DNA from: Mycolicibacterium neoaurum ATCC 25795 | GTDB lineage: Bacteria > Actinomycetota > Actinomycetes > Mycobacteriales > Mycobacteriaceae | Length of the DNA: 64,000 bases | Direction of reading: 5' to 3' | Assembly: GCF_000691525.1 (NCBI RefSeq) | Contig: NZ_JMDW01000002.1 | Coordinates: 62,001-126,000, forward strand | In this document: piece after piece, positions 26,636 to 35,698 of the stretch | Layout of the letters: every line of letters starts with the position of its first letter | Position numbering within the stretch: the stretch's first letter is position 1 | Notes under the pieces: generated by a model | Told to the model about the DNA's origin: nothing | Databases searched by the model: none | Seen by the model: the letters and a program-made list of their open reading frames with translations, nothing else | Made by a program: the position numbers and the translations under genes

Positions 26636-26679
26636 ACTGCGCCCACCGCCGGGACCACATCCCGCGCGGTGGGCGCAGT
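26636..26679. terminator. Bidirectional terminator between ino1 and lipase gene
   Basis: Perfect 14-base stem ACTGCGCCCACCGC / GCGGTGGGCGCAGT; the intervening bases form an inner stem CGGGA / TCCCG. It lies between two convergent genes, 16 bases after the ino1 stop, without a U-tract. Confidence 0.8.
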
Positions 26680-26691
26680 GCATTGATCAAC

Positions 26692-28338
26692 TCAGACCGG
26701 CATCGGCTCGTACACGAACACATTTCGTCCCGCCCAGTCGAAGATGATCGCGAAGAATCCATCGACAAGGCGTTGCAGCGGTGATCCCTGATCCGGTCCC
26801 AGTGGAAACACCACCGCCTCGGCCGTACCGGCTCGTGTGGCGATCTCGAAGCTCTGGCCGGGGGCACCATAGAGCCCGTCGCGGGTGCCGTCGAACAGGT
26901 CGTCGAGCCAGCCGATGGAGATATCGGCCGCCGCCTGGACATTGTGTTCGGCCGAGAAGCCGGTGATGACGTACTGGGCGAACTGCAGCAACATATTTCC
27001 GCTCTGGGAGTAGTCGGTGTGCAGGCCACCGACCAGGGAGACGCCATTGAATCGGTCGGGGCGAGCCGCCTGCAGCTTGTCGGCCATGTCGCCACCCCGG
27101 CTCCAGAAGTAGCGTGGCGACGAGACGAGATAGATCGGTCGCTCGTGCTCTCCGGTCAACGCGCTCAATGCATTAGAGACCGCCCGGGAACTCGCCGGTT
27201 CCACACCGTCCAAGAGCACCAGACCGACCAGATCATCGAGTTCGTCCTTTCGGGCCAGGTAACCGGCAGCCGCGGTGACAAGGGTGCCGCCCGCGGAATG
27301 ACCGACGAAGGCGAACGTCTGCGGCAGCACGATCTGATACCCGGCTGCGGCACGTGCGCTCTGCACCAACGCTTCTCGATCGCCGACGAAGAGTTCGGCC
27401 ACAGCCCGGTGCATCGGGTCACCACCCACCCACGCAGCTGCCGGATCGAAGAAGTTCGACGACAGCGAGGGCGCGACCACGATGCTGTTGGTCCGTTCGG
27501 CGATCCGGGCGGCGGTGTAGCTGTACATGGGACCGCTGGCCATGAACCCGTGCTGCAGGTAGATCAGGCGCGTGGACTGGTCGGCATCCTTGGGGAAGTA
27601 CCAGTCGGCTTGCACGGTTCGGCCGCCGGCGACGGGTACGTCGAGTGTGGACGTTCGGACGGTGACGGTGGATCCGGGTGGCAGTGTCGGTGGCCCGTCG
27701 ATCAGATGGATGGCACCCATCAGCAGATTGAGCACCATCGAACCGATCACGTTGACCAGCGGCGGTGCACCCGTCGGGGGCGCTGTTATCACCGCGTCCG
27801 CGGGGGTCGCCGACCCGGCGTCTGCGACGGCCGCCGGTGCCGTCAGATCGCCGGATGCGGAAGTGACGACCGCTGTGCTCTTCCGGTCGTCGATTTCGCG
27901 GACGTCGCCGTCCTTATCGTCGGCGCGGTGTTTGGCGGCATCGCCTCCCTTGTCACTGCGGTCCTGCGCGATCAGATCTCGGTCTGCGGTCTCGGTGATG
28001 ACCGTTCGCCGTGGTGACTCACGCGTCGCGGACACCGGCTCGAGCGGGTCATCACCGGCTCTACCGACGCGAACGTCGCCGTCATCGGCGGACTCGGAGT
28101 CGGAGTCATCCGTGCGTTGCCCTTCCACCGGCCCGCGATCGGCGGGGTCGGCGTTCTCGCTGCCCTCGGCAGTCTCACCAGAGGCACCACGTTGCGCGGA
28201 ACTCTCAACCGTGTTCGATCGACCGATTTCCGAGTCCGGTGAGGCCGCCGCGTCCGGAGCCGGCACGAGCATGATCACCGCCACCGCGGCCGCCGACAAC
28301 CAGCCCGCCGCGCCGAACAGACCCCGATGAACTCCCAC
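26692..28338 (-). CDS. Secreted alpha/beta hydrolase, probable lipase or esterase
   Basis: 548 residues from GTG 28338. The signal peptide is GLFGAAGWLSAAAVAVIMLV, cleaved near APDAAASP. Residues about 33-185 are a long acidic, Asp/Ser/Arg-rich disordered linker, as in several surface proteins of rapid growers. The C-terminal hydrolase domain starts about residue 200; the nucleophile elbow is GHSAGG with Ser348, and an oxyanion region LQHGFMASG and a C-terminal His in GLHTDYSQ are candidates for the rest of the site. The family hydrolyses lipid esters. It is divergent from a TetR gene, with a perfect palindrome between them, so it is probably induced by a ligand of that regulator. Confidence 0.85.
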   Translation of the reverse strand: MGVHRGLFGAAGWLSAAAVAVIMLVPAPDAAASPDSEIGRSNTVESSAQRGASGETAEGSENADPADRGPVEGQRTDDSDSESADDGDVRVGRAGDDPLEPVSATRESPRRTVITETADRDLIAQDRSDKGGDAAKHRADDKDGDVREIDDRKSTAVVTSASGDLTAPAAVADAGSATPADAVITAPPTGAPPLVNVIGSMVLNLLMGAIHLIDGPPTLPPGSTVTVRTSTLDVPVAGGRTVQADWYFPKDADQSTRLIYLQHGFMASGPMYSYTAARIAERTNSIVVAPSLSSNFFDPAAAWVGGDPMHRAVAELFVGDREALVQSARAAAGYQIVLPQTFAFVGHSAGGTLVTAAAGYLARKDELDDLVGLVLLDGVEPASSRAVSNALSALTGEHERPIYLVSSPRYFWSRGGDMADKLQAARPDRFNGVSLVGGLHTDYSQSGNMLLQFAQYVITGFSAEHNVQAAADISIGWLDDLFDGTRDGLYGAPGQSFEIATRAGTAEAVVFPLGPDQGSPLQRLVDGFFAIIFDWAGRNVFVYEPMPV

Positions 28339-28380
28339 GTCCCATCCCCCTCATCTCCGGTATCCGCACCAGCCAGGCGT

Positions 28381-28416
28381 AATATATAGACACCAGGGTT
28401 TAGCTGTCTATATATT
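28381..28416. promoter_or_regulatory. Perfect palindromic operator between lipase and TetR genes
   Basis: AATATATAGACA and its exact complement TGTCTATATATT separated by 12 bases. It is the only AT-rich patch in the gap between the divergent genes, 43 bases before the lipase start and 21 before the TetR start, and probably overlaps both promoters. Confidence 0.75.
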
Positions 28417-28436
28417 GCTCGCGCTAATCTCGGCGG

Positions 28437-29084
28437 GTGTCCGCCACACCCGCACGCCGCCCCCGGGGCAGACCCGTAGGGGGCGGCATGAGCGCCGACG
28501 AGGCGCGCACGGTACTAATGGACGCCGCGGAGGAGCTCATTCTCGATCGCGGTTTCCAGGCCTCCACGATGGAACTCATCGCCCGCCGGGCCGGATACTC
28601 GCGCGCCGCCATGTATCAGCATTTCCCCAATCGGCAGAAGCTGTTGGAGGCGCTCGTGCATCGCCGCACCGAGTATCACCAGCGGGCCATCCTGGCGCGC
28701 TTACCCGAGAATGCCGATATCGCAACGCTTCTGGTGGAGAGTCTGGTCATCGTGTCCACCGAGCTGATCAACGACCCGTTGCTCAGCACCATGTCCGAGC
28801 AGACCGATGAGGGCACCATGGCCTACCTGGTGGCTCATGCCAGCGGACTACCCGAGCAGATCGAACAACTCGTCGACGCGGTCACCGAGCATTCCGACGA
28901 CGTGTTCCGCCCCGGGCTGGCGCCCGGCGATATCGCCACGTTTCTGATGACGACCGCATTGACACTGCTACTCGGCATCGTCCCGGGATCGAAGACGGCC
29001 GACACCGCTCGCCGCTATCTACACACCTTCGTCGTCCCGGCGATCTTCGCCGACCCGCCGCCCCCACAACACGTCTTCGGATGA
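28437..29084 (+). CDS. TetR-family transcriptional regulator
   Basis: 215 residues from GTG 28437. The N-terminal basic arm (ARRPRGRPVGGGMSADEAR) precedes a helix-turn-helix (TMELIARRAGYSRAAMYQHF). The C-terminal ligand domain has hydrophobic helices (DIATFLMTTALTLLLGIV). It is divergent from the secreted lipase gene with a perfect inverted repeat between them, and upstream of an alpha/beta hydrolase gene on the same strand, so it may regulate both. A fatty acid or lipid ligand is plausible, not shown. Confidence 0.87.
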   Translation: MSATPARRPRGRPVGGGMSADEARTVLMDAAEELILDRGFQASTMELIARRAGYSRAAMYQHFPNRQKLLEALVHRRTEYHQRAILARLPENADIATLLVESLVIVSTELINDPLLSTMSEQTDEGTMAYLVAHASGLPEQIEQLVDAVTEHSDDVFRPGLAPGDIATFLMTTALTLLLGIVPGSKTADTARRYLHTFVVPAIFADPPPPQHVFG

Positions 29085-29114
29085 GTGGTCCACCCACTTC
29101 TATACAGTCGGTTC

Positions 29115-30035
29115 ATGTTCTCCGACGATGACCTCCTGGAACTCGACGAGTTCGCCCTGCTGCCCGAGAACGCCGAACAGGCCGGGGTCGCCGGGCCGCT
29201 GCCCAGCGCCGGCCGGCTGGACCTCGGTGATATCAGCGCCATCAAGTGGGGTCACGAAAGCCCGCAGGTGGTCTTCCTGCACGGAGGCGGTCAGAACGCC
29301 CACACCTGGGACACCGTCGTTCTCGGACTCGGGTTGCCCGCCCTGGCCATCGACCTGCCCGGGCACGGGCGCTCGGCCTGGCGCACCGATGGTGACTACG
29401 GACCCAAGATCAACGCCGACATCATCGCGCCGGTGCTGCGTGAGCACGCGCCCGATGCGCGCTTGGTGGTCGGAATGTCGCTGGGCGGACTGACCGCGCT
29501 GCGCATCGCGGCCACCGAGCCCGCGTTGGTCAAGGAACTGGTCCTGGTCGACGTCACGCCCTCGGCCCCCGAGCGCCACGAGCAGATGTCCAAGGCGCAG
29601 CTCGGCGCGGTGGCACTGGTGCAGGGTGAGCGCACCTTCCCGTCGTTTCAGGCGATGCTCGACGTCACCATCGCCGCCGCCCCACACCGCGACCGGATAT
29701 CCCTGCGCCGGGGCGTCTTTCACAATGCCAAGCGTCTCGAGGATGGCACCTGGACATGGCGTTACGACACCATGCGCCGGCCCGCCGGGGACGACAGTGC
29801 CGGCATGCCCGCCTCCTTCCAGGGTCTCTGGGACGATGTCGCATCGATCACCATGCCGACCACCCTGGTGCGCGGAGCCAACTCCCATTTCGTCAATGAC
29901 GAGGACGCCGAGGCGTTCGCCGCCAACGCCCCCGGCTTCTTGCAGACCCACATCGTCGCCGACGCCGGGCACTCCGTGCAGGGCGACCAACCGGTCAAGC
30001 TGATCGAGATCCTGCGCGGTGTGCTGGCGCGGTAA
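29115..30035 (+). CDS. Alpha/beta hydrolase, Rv0045c homologue
   Basis: 306 residues beginning MFSDDDLLELDEFALLPENA; an ATG 30 bases upstream has no support from homologues. Close to M. tuberculosis Rv0045c, an esterase with preference for short to medium acyl chains. Motifs are the oxyanion loop FLHGGGQNAHTWDTV, DLPGHGRSAWR, the nucleophile elbow GMSLGG with Ser122, and the C-terminal His in AGHSVQGDQP. No signal peptide, so it is cytoplasmic. It sits close to the ino1 region as in M. tuberculosis, though the intervening lipase and TetR genes differ. Confidence 0.9.
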   Translation: MFSDDDLLELDEFALLPENAEQAGVAGPLPSAGRLDLGDISAIKWGHESPQVVFLHGGGQNAHTWDTVVLGLGLPALAIDLPGHGRSAWRTDGDYGPKINADIIAPVLREHAPDARLVVGMSLGGLTALRIAATEPALVKELVLVDVTPSAPERHEQMSKAQLGAVALVQGERTFPSFQAMLDVTIAAAPHRDRISLRRGVFHNAKRLEDGTWTWRYDTMRRPAGDDSAGMPASFQGLWDDVASITMPTTLVRGANSHFVNDEDAEAFAANAPGFLQTHIVADAGHSVQGDQPVKLIEILRGVLAR

Positions 30036-30157
30036 GAGTTGTTGACTTCCGTTAACCTGCTGCTTGCCGATTGCTAGCCCGGCTGCCGTAGCTTTCTGCC
30101 GCGAACCGTTCGTCCAGCCCACGAGCGGTCTTTCGGGTGGAAGGATCCTCGCACGCC

Positions 30158-32221
30158 ATGGCGCTCATACCGCTGAACCTTTTTGTCGCACATGACGGTC
30201 GGTCGTCGCGTCAACATGTCACCTGCCGCTACCGTTGCGGCGATGCCTGCTCCAAGCCGGTGCCGAACACCAGCGACAACGAGTATTTCGGCGAGGTGCT
30301 GGCCGCGGTATCGCGCAGGTCGGCGCTCAAAACCGCCGGTATGGCCGTACTGGCGGTCGGCGCAGGCTCGGCACTGGCCGCCTGCTCGAGCAGCGGATCC
30401 GACACGGCGGCGACATCGTCATCGGCCGCACCCGCGGAGCCGCCGGTACCGGCCGGGATGAACTTCACCCCGGTGGCCCCCAACAGCGAGGACGCCGTGG
30501 TGATCCCCGACGGTTACCGTCAGTCGGTAGTGATCAGCTGGGGTGATCCGGTGCTGCCCGGCGCACCCGTCTTCGACGTGAACCGGCAGAGCGCGGCCGC
30601 GCAGCGTCAGCAGTTCGGATTCAACAACGACTTCGCCGGCCTGCTGCCCATCGAGGGAAGCAACGACCGATTCCTGCTGGTGACCAACCACGAGTACACC
30701 ACCGAGCAGTTCATGCACCCGGGCTATGACGCCGACAACCCGACCCGCGAACAGTTCGAGATAGGCATTGCCGCACACGGCCTTTCGGTGGTCGAGGTGC
30801 AGCGCACCGCCGACGGTCTGCGTCCGGTACTCGGTCGCTACAACCGCCGGATCACGGCCGACACCCCGTTCACCATTGTCGGGCCCGCCGCGGGCACCGA
30901 CCTGCTCAAGACCGCCGCGGACGCCAGCGGCCGCGAGGTGCTGGGCACCGTCAACAACTGCTCTGGCGGTGTGACACCCTGGGGCACGGTGCTTTCCGGT
31001 GAGGAGAACTTCAACTCCTACTTCGGCGCGCCCGCCGGGGCACCGGCGCCGACCGGTGTGACCGCCGACCGATTGAAGCGCTACGGCGTCGAATCCGAAC
31101 CGACCGAACGCAAGTGGGAGACCTTCGACCCGCGCTTCGACATCACCAAGACTCCCAACGAATTGCACCGCTTCGGCTACGTCGTCGAACTCAATCCGTG
31201 GGATCCGGCGTCGGCACCGATCAAGCACACCGCGCTGGGTCGCTTCAAGCACGAGGCCGCCACCATCCACGTCGCCGACGACGGCACCGTCGTCGCGTAC
31301 ACCGGCGACGACGAGCGGTTCGACTACATGTACAAGTTCGTCTCCGCCAAGAAGATTCAGCCAGGCAACATGGCGCACAACATGACCATCCTGGACGAGG
31401 GCACGCTGTACGTCGCGAAGCTGTCCAGCGATATCCCGGCCGACCAGATCGACGGCTCCGGCGCCCTGCCGGCCGCCGGGAAGTTCGCAGGCACCGGTTC
31501 CTGGATTCCGCTGTTGCGGTCCGGGCCGGGCGGGACGGCCCAATCTCTGGTCGACGGCATGTCGGCCGAGGAGGTCGCAGTCTTCACCCGCTTCGCCGGG
31601 GACAAGGCCGGGGCCACCAAGATGGATCGGCCCGAAGACTTCGAGGCCAACCCCAGGAGCGGCAAGGTCTACGTCGCACTGACCAACAACAGCAACCGGG
31701 GCGCCGACGGCAAGGCCGGACCGGACGCCGCCAACCCGCGCAACGACAACAAGAACGGCCAGGTGCTGGAGATCACCGACAACCACACCGGGACCGACTT
31801 CACCTGGGAGCTGTTGTTGGTCTGCGGTGACCCGGAGGCGGCCGACAGCTACTTCGGTGGCTTCGACAAGACCAAGGTCAGCCCGATCTCCTGCCCGGAC
31901 AACCTGGCCTTCGACAGCCACGGCAACCTGTGGGTGTCCACCGACGGCAACGCACTGGACTCCAACGACGGACTTTTCGCGGTCTCCCTGGACGGGCCGA
32001 GCCGCGGACTGACCAAGCAATTCCTGACCGTGCCGCTGGGGGCCGAGACCTGCGGGCCGGTCATCACCGACGACCTGGTCACCGTGTGTGTGCAGCACCC
32101 GGGCGAGAACGACGACAACAGCATCGACGACCCGCTGTCGCGGTGGCCCGAGGGCGGCAACGGCACCGCCAAGCCCTCGGTGGTGGCGGTCTGGCGAGAC
32201 GGCGGCAGTATCGGCGTGTAA
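30158..32221 (+). CDS. PhoX-family phosphatase (DUF839), Tat-exported lipoprotein-like
   Basis: 687 residues from ATG 30158 (MALIPLNLFV); a GTG at 30137 is an alternative. A conserved N-terminal part with a CX3CX3C cluster (Cys23, Cys27, Cys31) precedes the Tat motif SRRSALKTAG (Arg53-Arg54), a hydrophobic stretch, and a lipobox-like LAAC with Cys76. The catalytic beta-propeller has the metal-site segments LVTNHEYT, NNCSGGVTPWGTVLSGEEN and MDRPEDFEANPRSGKVYVAL. PhoX enzymes hydrolyse phosphomonoesters outside the membrane with Ca and Fe cofactors, and are often phosphate-starvation genes. The unusually long N-terminus before the Tat motif is seen in many PhoX proteins. Confidence 0.9.
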   Translation: MALIPLNLFVAHDGRSSRQHVTCRYRCGDACSKPVPNTSDNEYFGEVLAAVSRRSALKTAGMAVLAVGAGSALAACSSSGSDTAATSSSAAPAEPPVPAGMNFTPVAPNSEDAVVIPDGYRQSVVISWGDPVLPGAPVFDVNRQSAAAQRQQFGFNNDFAGLLPIEGSNDRFLLVTNHEYTTEQFMHPGYDADNPTREQFEIGIAAHGLSVVEVQRTADGLRPVLGRYNRRITADTPFTIVGPAAGTDLLKTAADASGREVLGTVNNCSGGVTPWGTVLSGEENFNSYFGAPAGAPAPTGVTADRLKRYGVESEPTERKWETFDPRFDITKTPNELHRFGYVVELNPWDPASAPIKHTALGRFKHEAATIHVADDGTVVAYTGDDERFDYMYKFVSAKKIQPGNMAHNMTILDEGTLYVAKLSSDIPADQIDGSGALPAAGKFAGTGSWIPLLRSGPGGTAQSLVDGMSAEEVAVFTRFAGDKAGATKMDRPEDFEANPRSGKVYVALTNNSNRGADGKAGPDAANPRNDNKNGQVLEITDNHTGTDFTWELLLVCGDPEAADSYFGGFDKTKVSPISCPDNLAFDSHGNLWVSTDGNALDSNDGLFAVSLDGPSRGLTKQFLTVPLGAETCGPVITDDLVTVCVQHPGENDDNSIDDPLSRWPEGGNGTAKPSVVAVWRDGGSIGV

Positions 32222-32248
32222 TCACCGCGCACGGGGTATTGATTGACC

Positions 32249-33052
32249 ATGACTTCCACCGAGCGCCCCGTGCGCATCGCCGTGCAGCTACAACCCCAGC
32301 ACTCGCCCGGGTACGGCCATATCCGCGACGCGGTGCGGCGCGCCGAGGACATGGGCGTCGACGTCGCCTTCAACTGGGACCACTTCTTCCCGCTGTACGG
32401 CGATCCCGACGGTGCGCATTACGAGTGCTGGACGATGCTCGCCGCCTGGGCTGAACAGACCTCCCGCATCGAGATCGGCGCCTTGGTCACCTGCAACTCC
32501 TATCGCAACCCCGAGCTGCTGGCCGATATGGCGCGCACCGTCGACAACATCTCCGACGGCAGGCTGATCCTGGGCATCGGATCCGGCTGGAAGCAGAAGG
32601 ATTATGACGAGTACGGCTACGAGTTCGGCACCGCGGGTAGCCGGCTGGACGACCTTGCCGCAGACCTCCCCCGGATCCGGTCCCGGCTGGCCAAGCTGAA
32701 CCCCGCACCGGTGCGCGAGATCCCGATCCTGATCGGCGGTCAGGGTAAGCGCAAGACGCTGCGTCTGGTCGCCGAGCACGCGCACATCTGGCATGGCTTC
32801 ACCGATGCCGACACCTACCCCGGTCTGGCCGAGGTGCTGGACTCCCACTGCGCCGACGTGGGCCGTGATCCCGGCGCCATCGAGCGGTCCTCCGGGGTTC
32901 CGGAGAAGAGCGTCGAGGCGGCGCTGGCCGGAGCCGAGGCGCTCGTCGGGCTGGGCGTCACCCTGCTGACCATCGGCGTCAACGGACCCGATTACGACCT
33001 GGGCCTCGCCGAAGCGCTGGTGCGGTGGCGAGATCAGCGCGCACAGGGCTGA
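32249..33052 (+). CDS. LLM-class F420-dependent oxidoreductase (Rv0044c homologue)
   Basis: 267 residues from ATG 32249 (MTSTERPVRI). TIM-barrel enzyme of the bacterial luciferase-like family: VAFNWDHFFPLYGDPDG, IGALVTCNSYRNPELLADMA, ISDGRLILGIGSGWKQKDYD and IPILIGGQGKRKTLRLV are the usual elements for F420 binding. Such enzymes transfer hydride between F420 and small organic substrates. It is single, 28 bases after phoX and on the same strand. Its M. tuberculosis counterpart lies in the same neighbourhood. The substrate is not known. Confidence 0.88.
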   Translation: MTSTERPVRIAVQLQPQHSPGYGHIRDAVRRAEDMGVDVAFNWDHFFPLYGDPDGAHYECWTMLAAWAEQTSRIEIGALVTCNSYRNPELLADMARTVDNISDGRLILGIGSGWKQKDYDEYGYEFGTAGSRLDDLAADLPRIRSRLAKLNPAPVREIPILIGGQGKRKTLRLVAEHAHIWHGFTDADTYPGLAEVLDSHCADVGRDPGAIERSSGVPEKSVEAALAGAEALVGLGVTLLTIGVNGPDYDLGLAEALVRWRDQRAQG

Positions 33053-33132
33053 TCGGTCCCGGTCGCTTCGATTGCTGTCGGAATGAGTTGAAGACTTCGC
33101 CCACGCGGGCGCAGCGGCTACGTTGGGCTCCC

Positions 33133-34893
33133 ATGACCTCGATGCTCCGCCGGACCGGGCACCTGGTGCTCGCGCTGGTGCTCGCGTTTCTGGTGTGCGC
33201 GGTCGGGATGGCCGCTCCCGCGGGCGCCGACCAATGCGCGCCACCAGGTGTCGACAGTGCCAGCGCACTGCCGACCAATCTGGCCGCCGCCGCGCAGGGG
33301 CCCGGCGCCGACAAATACACCACCCCCGGTGTCGAACCGCTCGATCGCATCGACGTCAATGCATTGGGTCTCGGCACACCGGGCGTGTTGACGGTCGGGA
33401 CGCTCTCCGACGCGCCGCCCAGCATCTGTATCAACGCGACCGGACAGTTCACCGGTTTCGACAACGAGGTGTTGCGCGCCGTCGCCGAGAAGTTGGGCCT
33501 GCGGGTGAACTTCGTCGGAACCGACTTCTCCGGTCTGTTGGCACAGGTGGCTTCCGGCCGCTTCGACGTGGGCTCGTCATCGATCACCACCACCGACGCC
33601 CGACGCAACACCGTCGGATTCACCAATGGCTACGACTTCGGCTATTTCTCCCTCGTCGTGCCGGCCGGTTCGTCGATCACGAGCTTCTCCCAGCTCGGAC
33701 CCGGGCAGCGCATCGGCGTGGTCCAGGGCACCGTGCAGGAGGCCTACGTCGTCGACACGCTCGGCCTGGACCCGGTGAAGTTCCCCGACTACAACACCGT
33801 CTACGGCAGCCTCAAGACCCGCCAGATCGACGCTTGGGTGGCACCTTCGCAGCAGGCTGTCGGGACCGTGCAGCCGGGCGATCCGGCGACGATCATCGAG
33901 AACACCTTCAGTCTGGACAATTTCGTCGCGTATGCGGTCGCCAAGGAGAACCGGCCGCTGATCGACGCCCTCAACGCGGGACTCGACGCCGTCATCGCCG
34001 ACGGGACGTGGGCCCGGTTGTACACCGACTGGGTGCCCCGCGCCCTACCACCGGGATGGAAACCCGGATCCAAGGCCGCCCCCGAACCGCAACTACCCGA
34101 CTTCGCACAGATCGCCGCCGAGCGGGCACCGGCCGAACCGGCCACGCCGACGGCACGGAAATCCGTTCTCGGACAACTGGCCGACACCTTCCTGGACTGG
34201 GATCTGTACCGCCAGGCCATCCCCGATCTGTTCAAGACCGGCCTGCCGAACACCCTGTTGCTCACCGCGGGCGCGGCCGTGATCGGGGTCGTGCTCGGAT
34301 TGTTGTTGGCGGTGGCGGGCATCTCCCGGTCTCGCCTGCTGCGCTGGCCCGCCCGGGTGTACACCGATATCTTCCGCGGGCTGCCCGAGGTGGTGATCAT
34401 CCTCATCATCGGTCTCGGTATCGGGCCCATCGTCGGGGAGCTGACGGGCAACAACCCCTATCCCCTCGGTATCGCCGCCCTCGGGCTGATGTCGGCGGCC
34501 TATGTCGGTGAAATCTTCCGCTCGGGAATCCAGAGCGTCGAGACCGGACAGATGGAAGCGTCGCGCGCACTGGGTTTCAGTTATTCGGAGTCCATGAAGC
34601 TGGTGATCATCCCGCAGGGCATCCGACGGGTGCTGCCTGCACTGGTCAACCAGTTCATCTCACTGCTGAAGGCCTCTTCGCTGGTGTACTTCCTGGGCCT
34701 GGTCGCCAACCAGCGCGAACTGTTCCAGGTGGGCCGAGACCTCAACGCGCAGACCGGTAATCTCTCACCGCTGGTGGCGGCCGGGCTGTTCTATCTCGCA
34801 TTGACGATTCCGCTGACCCACCTGGTCAACGTGATCGACGCCCGGTTGCGTACCGGTAAGCAGCCCGCCCCCATCCAGCAGGAGATGATCTGA
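33133..34893 (+). CDS. Amino-acid ABC transporter, substrate-binding and permease domains fused
   Basis: 586 residues from ATG 33133. A signal peptide (LVLALVLAFLVCAVGMAAPA) is followed by a periplasmic-type binding domain, about residues 75-305 (GFDNEVLRAVAEKLGLRVNF, SSSITTTDARRNTVGFTNGY). A linker then leads to a HisM/GlnP-type permease from about 345 on (DLFKTGLPNTLLLTAGAAVI, IFRGLPEVVIILIIGLGIGP, with the EAA-type loop QMEASRALGFSYSESMKLVI). The fusion tethers the binding protein to its own channel. The next gene, overlapping by one base, is the ATPase, so the importer is complete in two genes. Substrate is a polar amino acid, glutamine or similar by family. Confidence 0.92.
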   Translation: MTSMLRRTGHLVLALVLAFLVCAVGMAAPAGADQCAPPGVDSASALPTNLAAAAQGPGADKYTTPGVEPLDRIDVNALGLGTPGVLTVGTLSDAPPSICINATGQFTGFDNEVLRAVAEKLGLRVNFVGTDFSGLLAQVASGRFDVGSSSITTTDARRNTVGFTNGYDFGYFSLVVPAGSSITSFSQLGPGQRIGVVQGTVQEAYVVDTLGLDPVKFPDYNTVYGSLKTRQIDAWVAPSQQAVGTVQPGDPATIIENTFSLDNFVAYAVAKENRPLIDALNAGLDAVIADGTWARLYTDWVPRALPPGWKPGSKAAPEPQLPDFAQIAAERAPAEPATPTARKSVLGQLADTFLDWDLYRQAIPDLFKTGLPNTLLLTAGAAVIGVVLGLLLAVAGISRSRLLRWPARVYTDIFRGLPEVVIILIIGLGIGPIVGELTGNNPYPLGIAALGLMSAAYVGEIFRSGIQSVETGQMEASRALGFSYSESMKLVIIPQGIRRVLPALVNQFISLLKASSLVYFLGLVANQRELFQVGRDLNAQTGNLSPLVAAGLFYLALTIPLTHLVNVIDARLRTGKQPAPIQQEMI

Positions 34894-35636
34894 TGGCAAG
34901 CGCGCAGCTTCAGGCAGTATCGCTGGCCGCCAGGGATATTCACCTGTCGTTTGGTCCGAACCAGGTGTTGCGCGGTATCGACCTCGCGGTACCGGCCGGC
35001 ACCACCACCGCCGTCATCGGCCCCTCCGGATCGGGCAAGTCGACGTTGCTGCGCACCCTGAACCGGCTCTACGAGCCCGACCGCGGTGACATCCTGCTCG
35101 ACGGCACATCGGTGCTCACCGACAATCCCGACAAGCTCCGCCAACGCATCGGCATGGTCTTCCAGCAGTTCAACCTGTTCCCGCACCGCACCGTGGTCGA
35201 GAACGTCGCGATGGCACCGCGCCGACTCAAAGGGATGTCCACCGACGAGGCGCGCGAGCTCGCACTCACCCAGTTGGACCGGGTCGGGTTGCGGCACAAG
35301 GCCGACGTCCGTCCGTCCACGCTGTCCGGTGGTCAGCAGCAGCGAGTCGCCATTGCCCGCGCGTTGGCGATGTCGCCCCAGGTGATGTTCTTCGACGAGG
35401 CGACCTCGGCGCTGGATCCCGAACTGGTGAAGGGGATACTGGAGCTGATCGCCGATCTGGGGTCCACCGGCATGACGATGGTGGTGGTGACCCACGAGAT
35501 GGGTTTTGCGCGTTCGGCAGCCGACTCCGTGGTGTTCATGGACGAGGGCAAGGTCGTCGAGTCCGGCCCGCCCGAGCAGATCTTCGCGAGCGCCGAAACC
35601 GACCGGTTGCGCCGGTTCCTTGACCAGGTGCTGTGA
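34893..35636 (+). CDS. Polar amino-acid ABC transporter ATP-binding protein
   Basis: 247 residues. Walker A GPSGSGKSTLL, Q-loop MVFQQFNLFPH, ABC signature LSGGQQQRVAIARAL, Walker B VMFFDEATSALDPELV, H-loop VVVTHEMGFA. This is the GlnQ/HisP pattern. The ATG overlaps the last base of the stop of the fused binding-permease gene (TGATG), so translation is coupled and stoichiometry balanced. The ATPase dimer drives import by the fused partner. Confidence 0.95.
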   Translation: MASAQLQAVSLAARDIHLSFGPNQVLRGIDLAVPAGTTTAVIGPSGSGKSTLLRTLNRLYEPDRGDILLDGTSVLTDNPDKLRQRIGMVFQQFNLFPHRTVVENVAMAPRRLKGMSTDEARELALTQLDRVGLRHKADVRPSTLSGGQQQRVAIARALAMSPQVMFFDEATSALDPELVKGILELIADLGSTGMTMVVVTHEMGFARSAADSVVFMDEGKVVESGPPEQIFASAETDRLRRFLDQVL

Positions 35637-35698
35637 CCCGAAACCGAATCTCGCGCATTACCGCCCGTCCGAGGCGGACAGGTTAGACTGGCGAAATT

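Noticed and set aside
28488..29084. Shorter start for the TetR protein at ATG 28488
   Set aside because: It would drop the basic RRPRGRP arm common before the helix-turn-helix; GTG 28437 keeps it.
30419..32098. 559-codon minus-strand frame opposite phoX
   Set aside because: The plus strand encodes a clear PhoX; the antisense frame has no domain and arises from codon bias.
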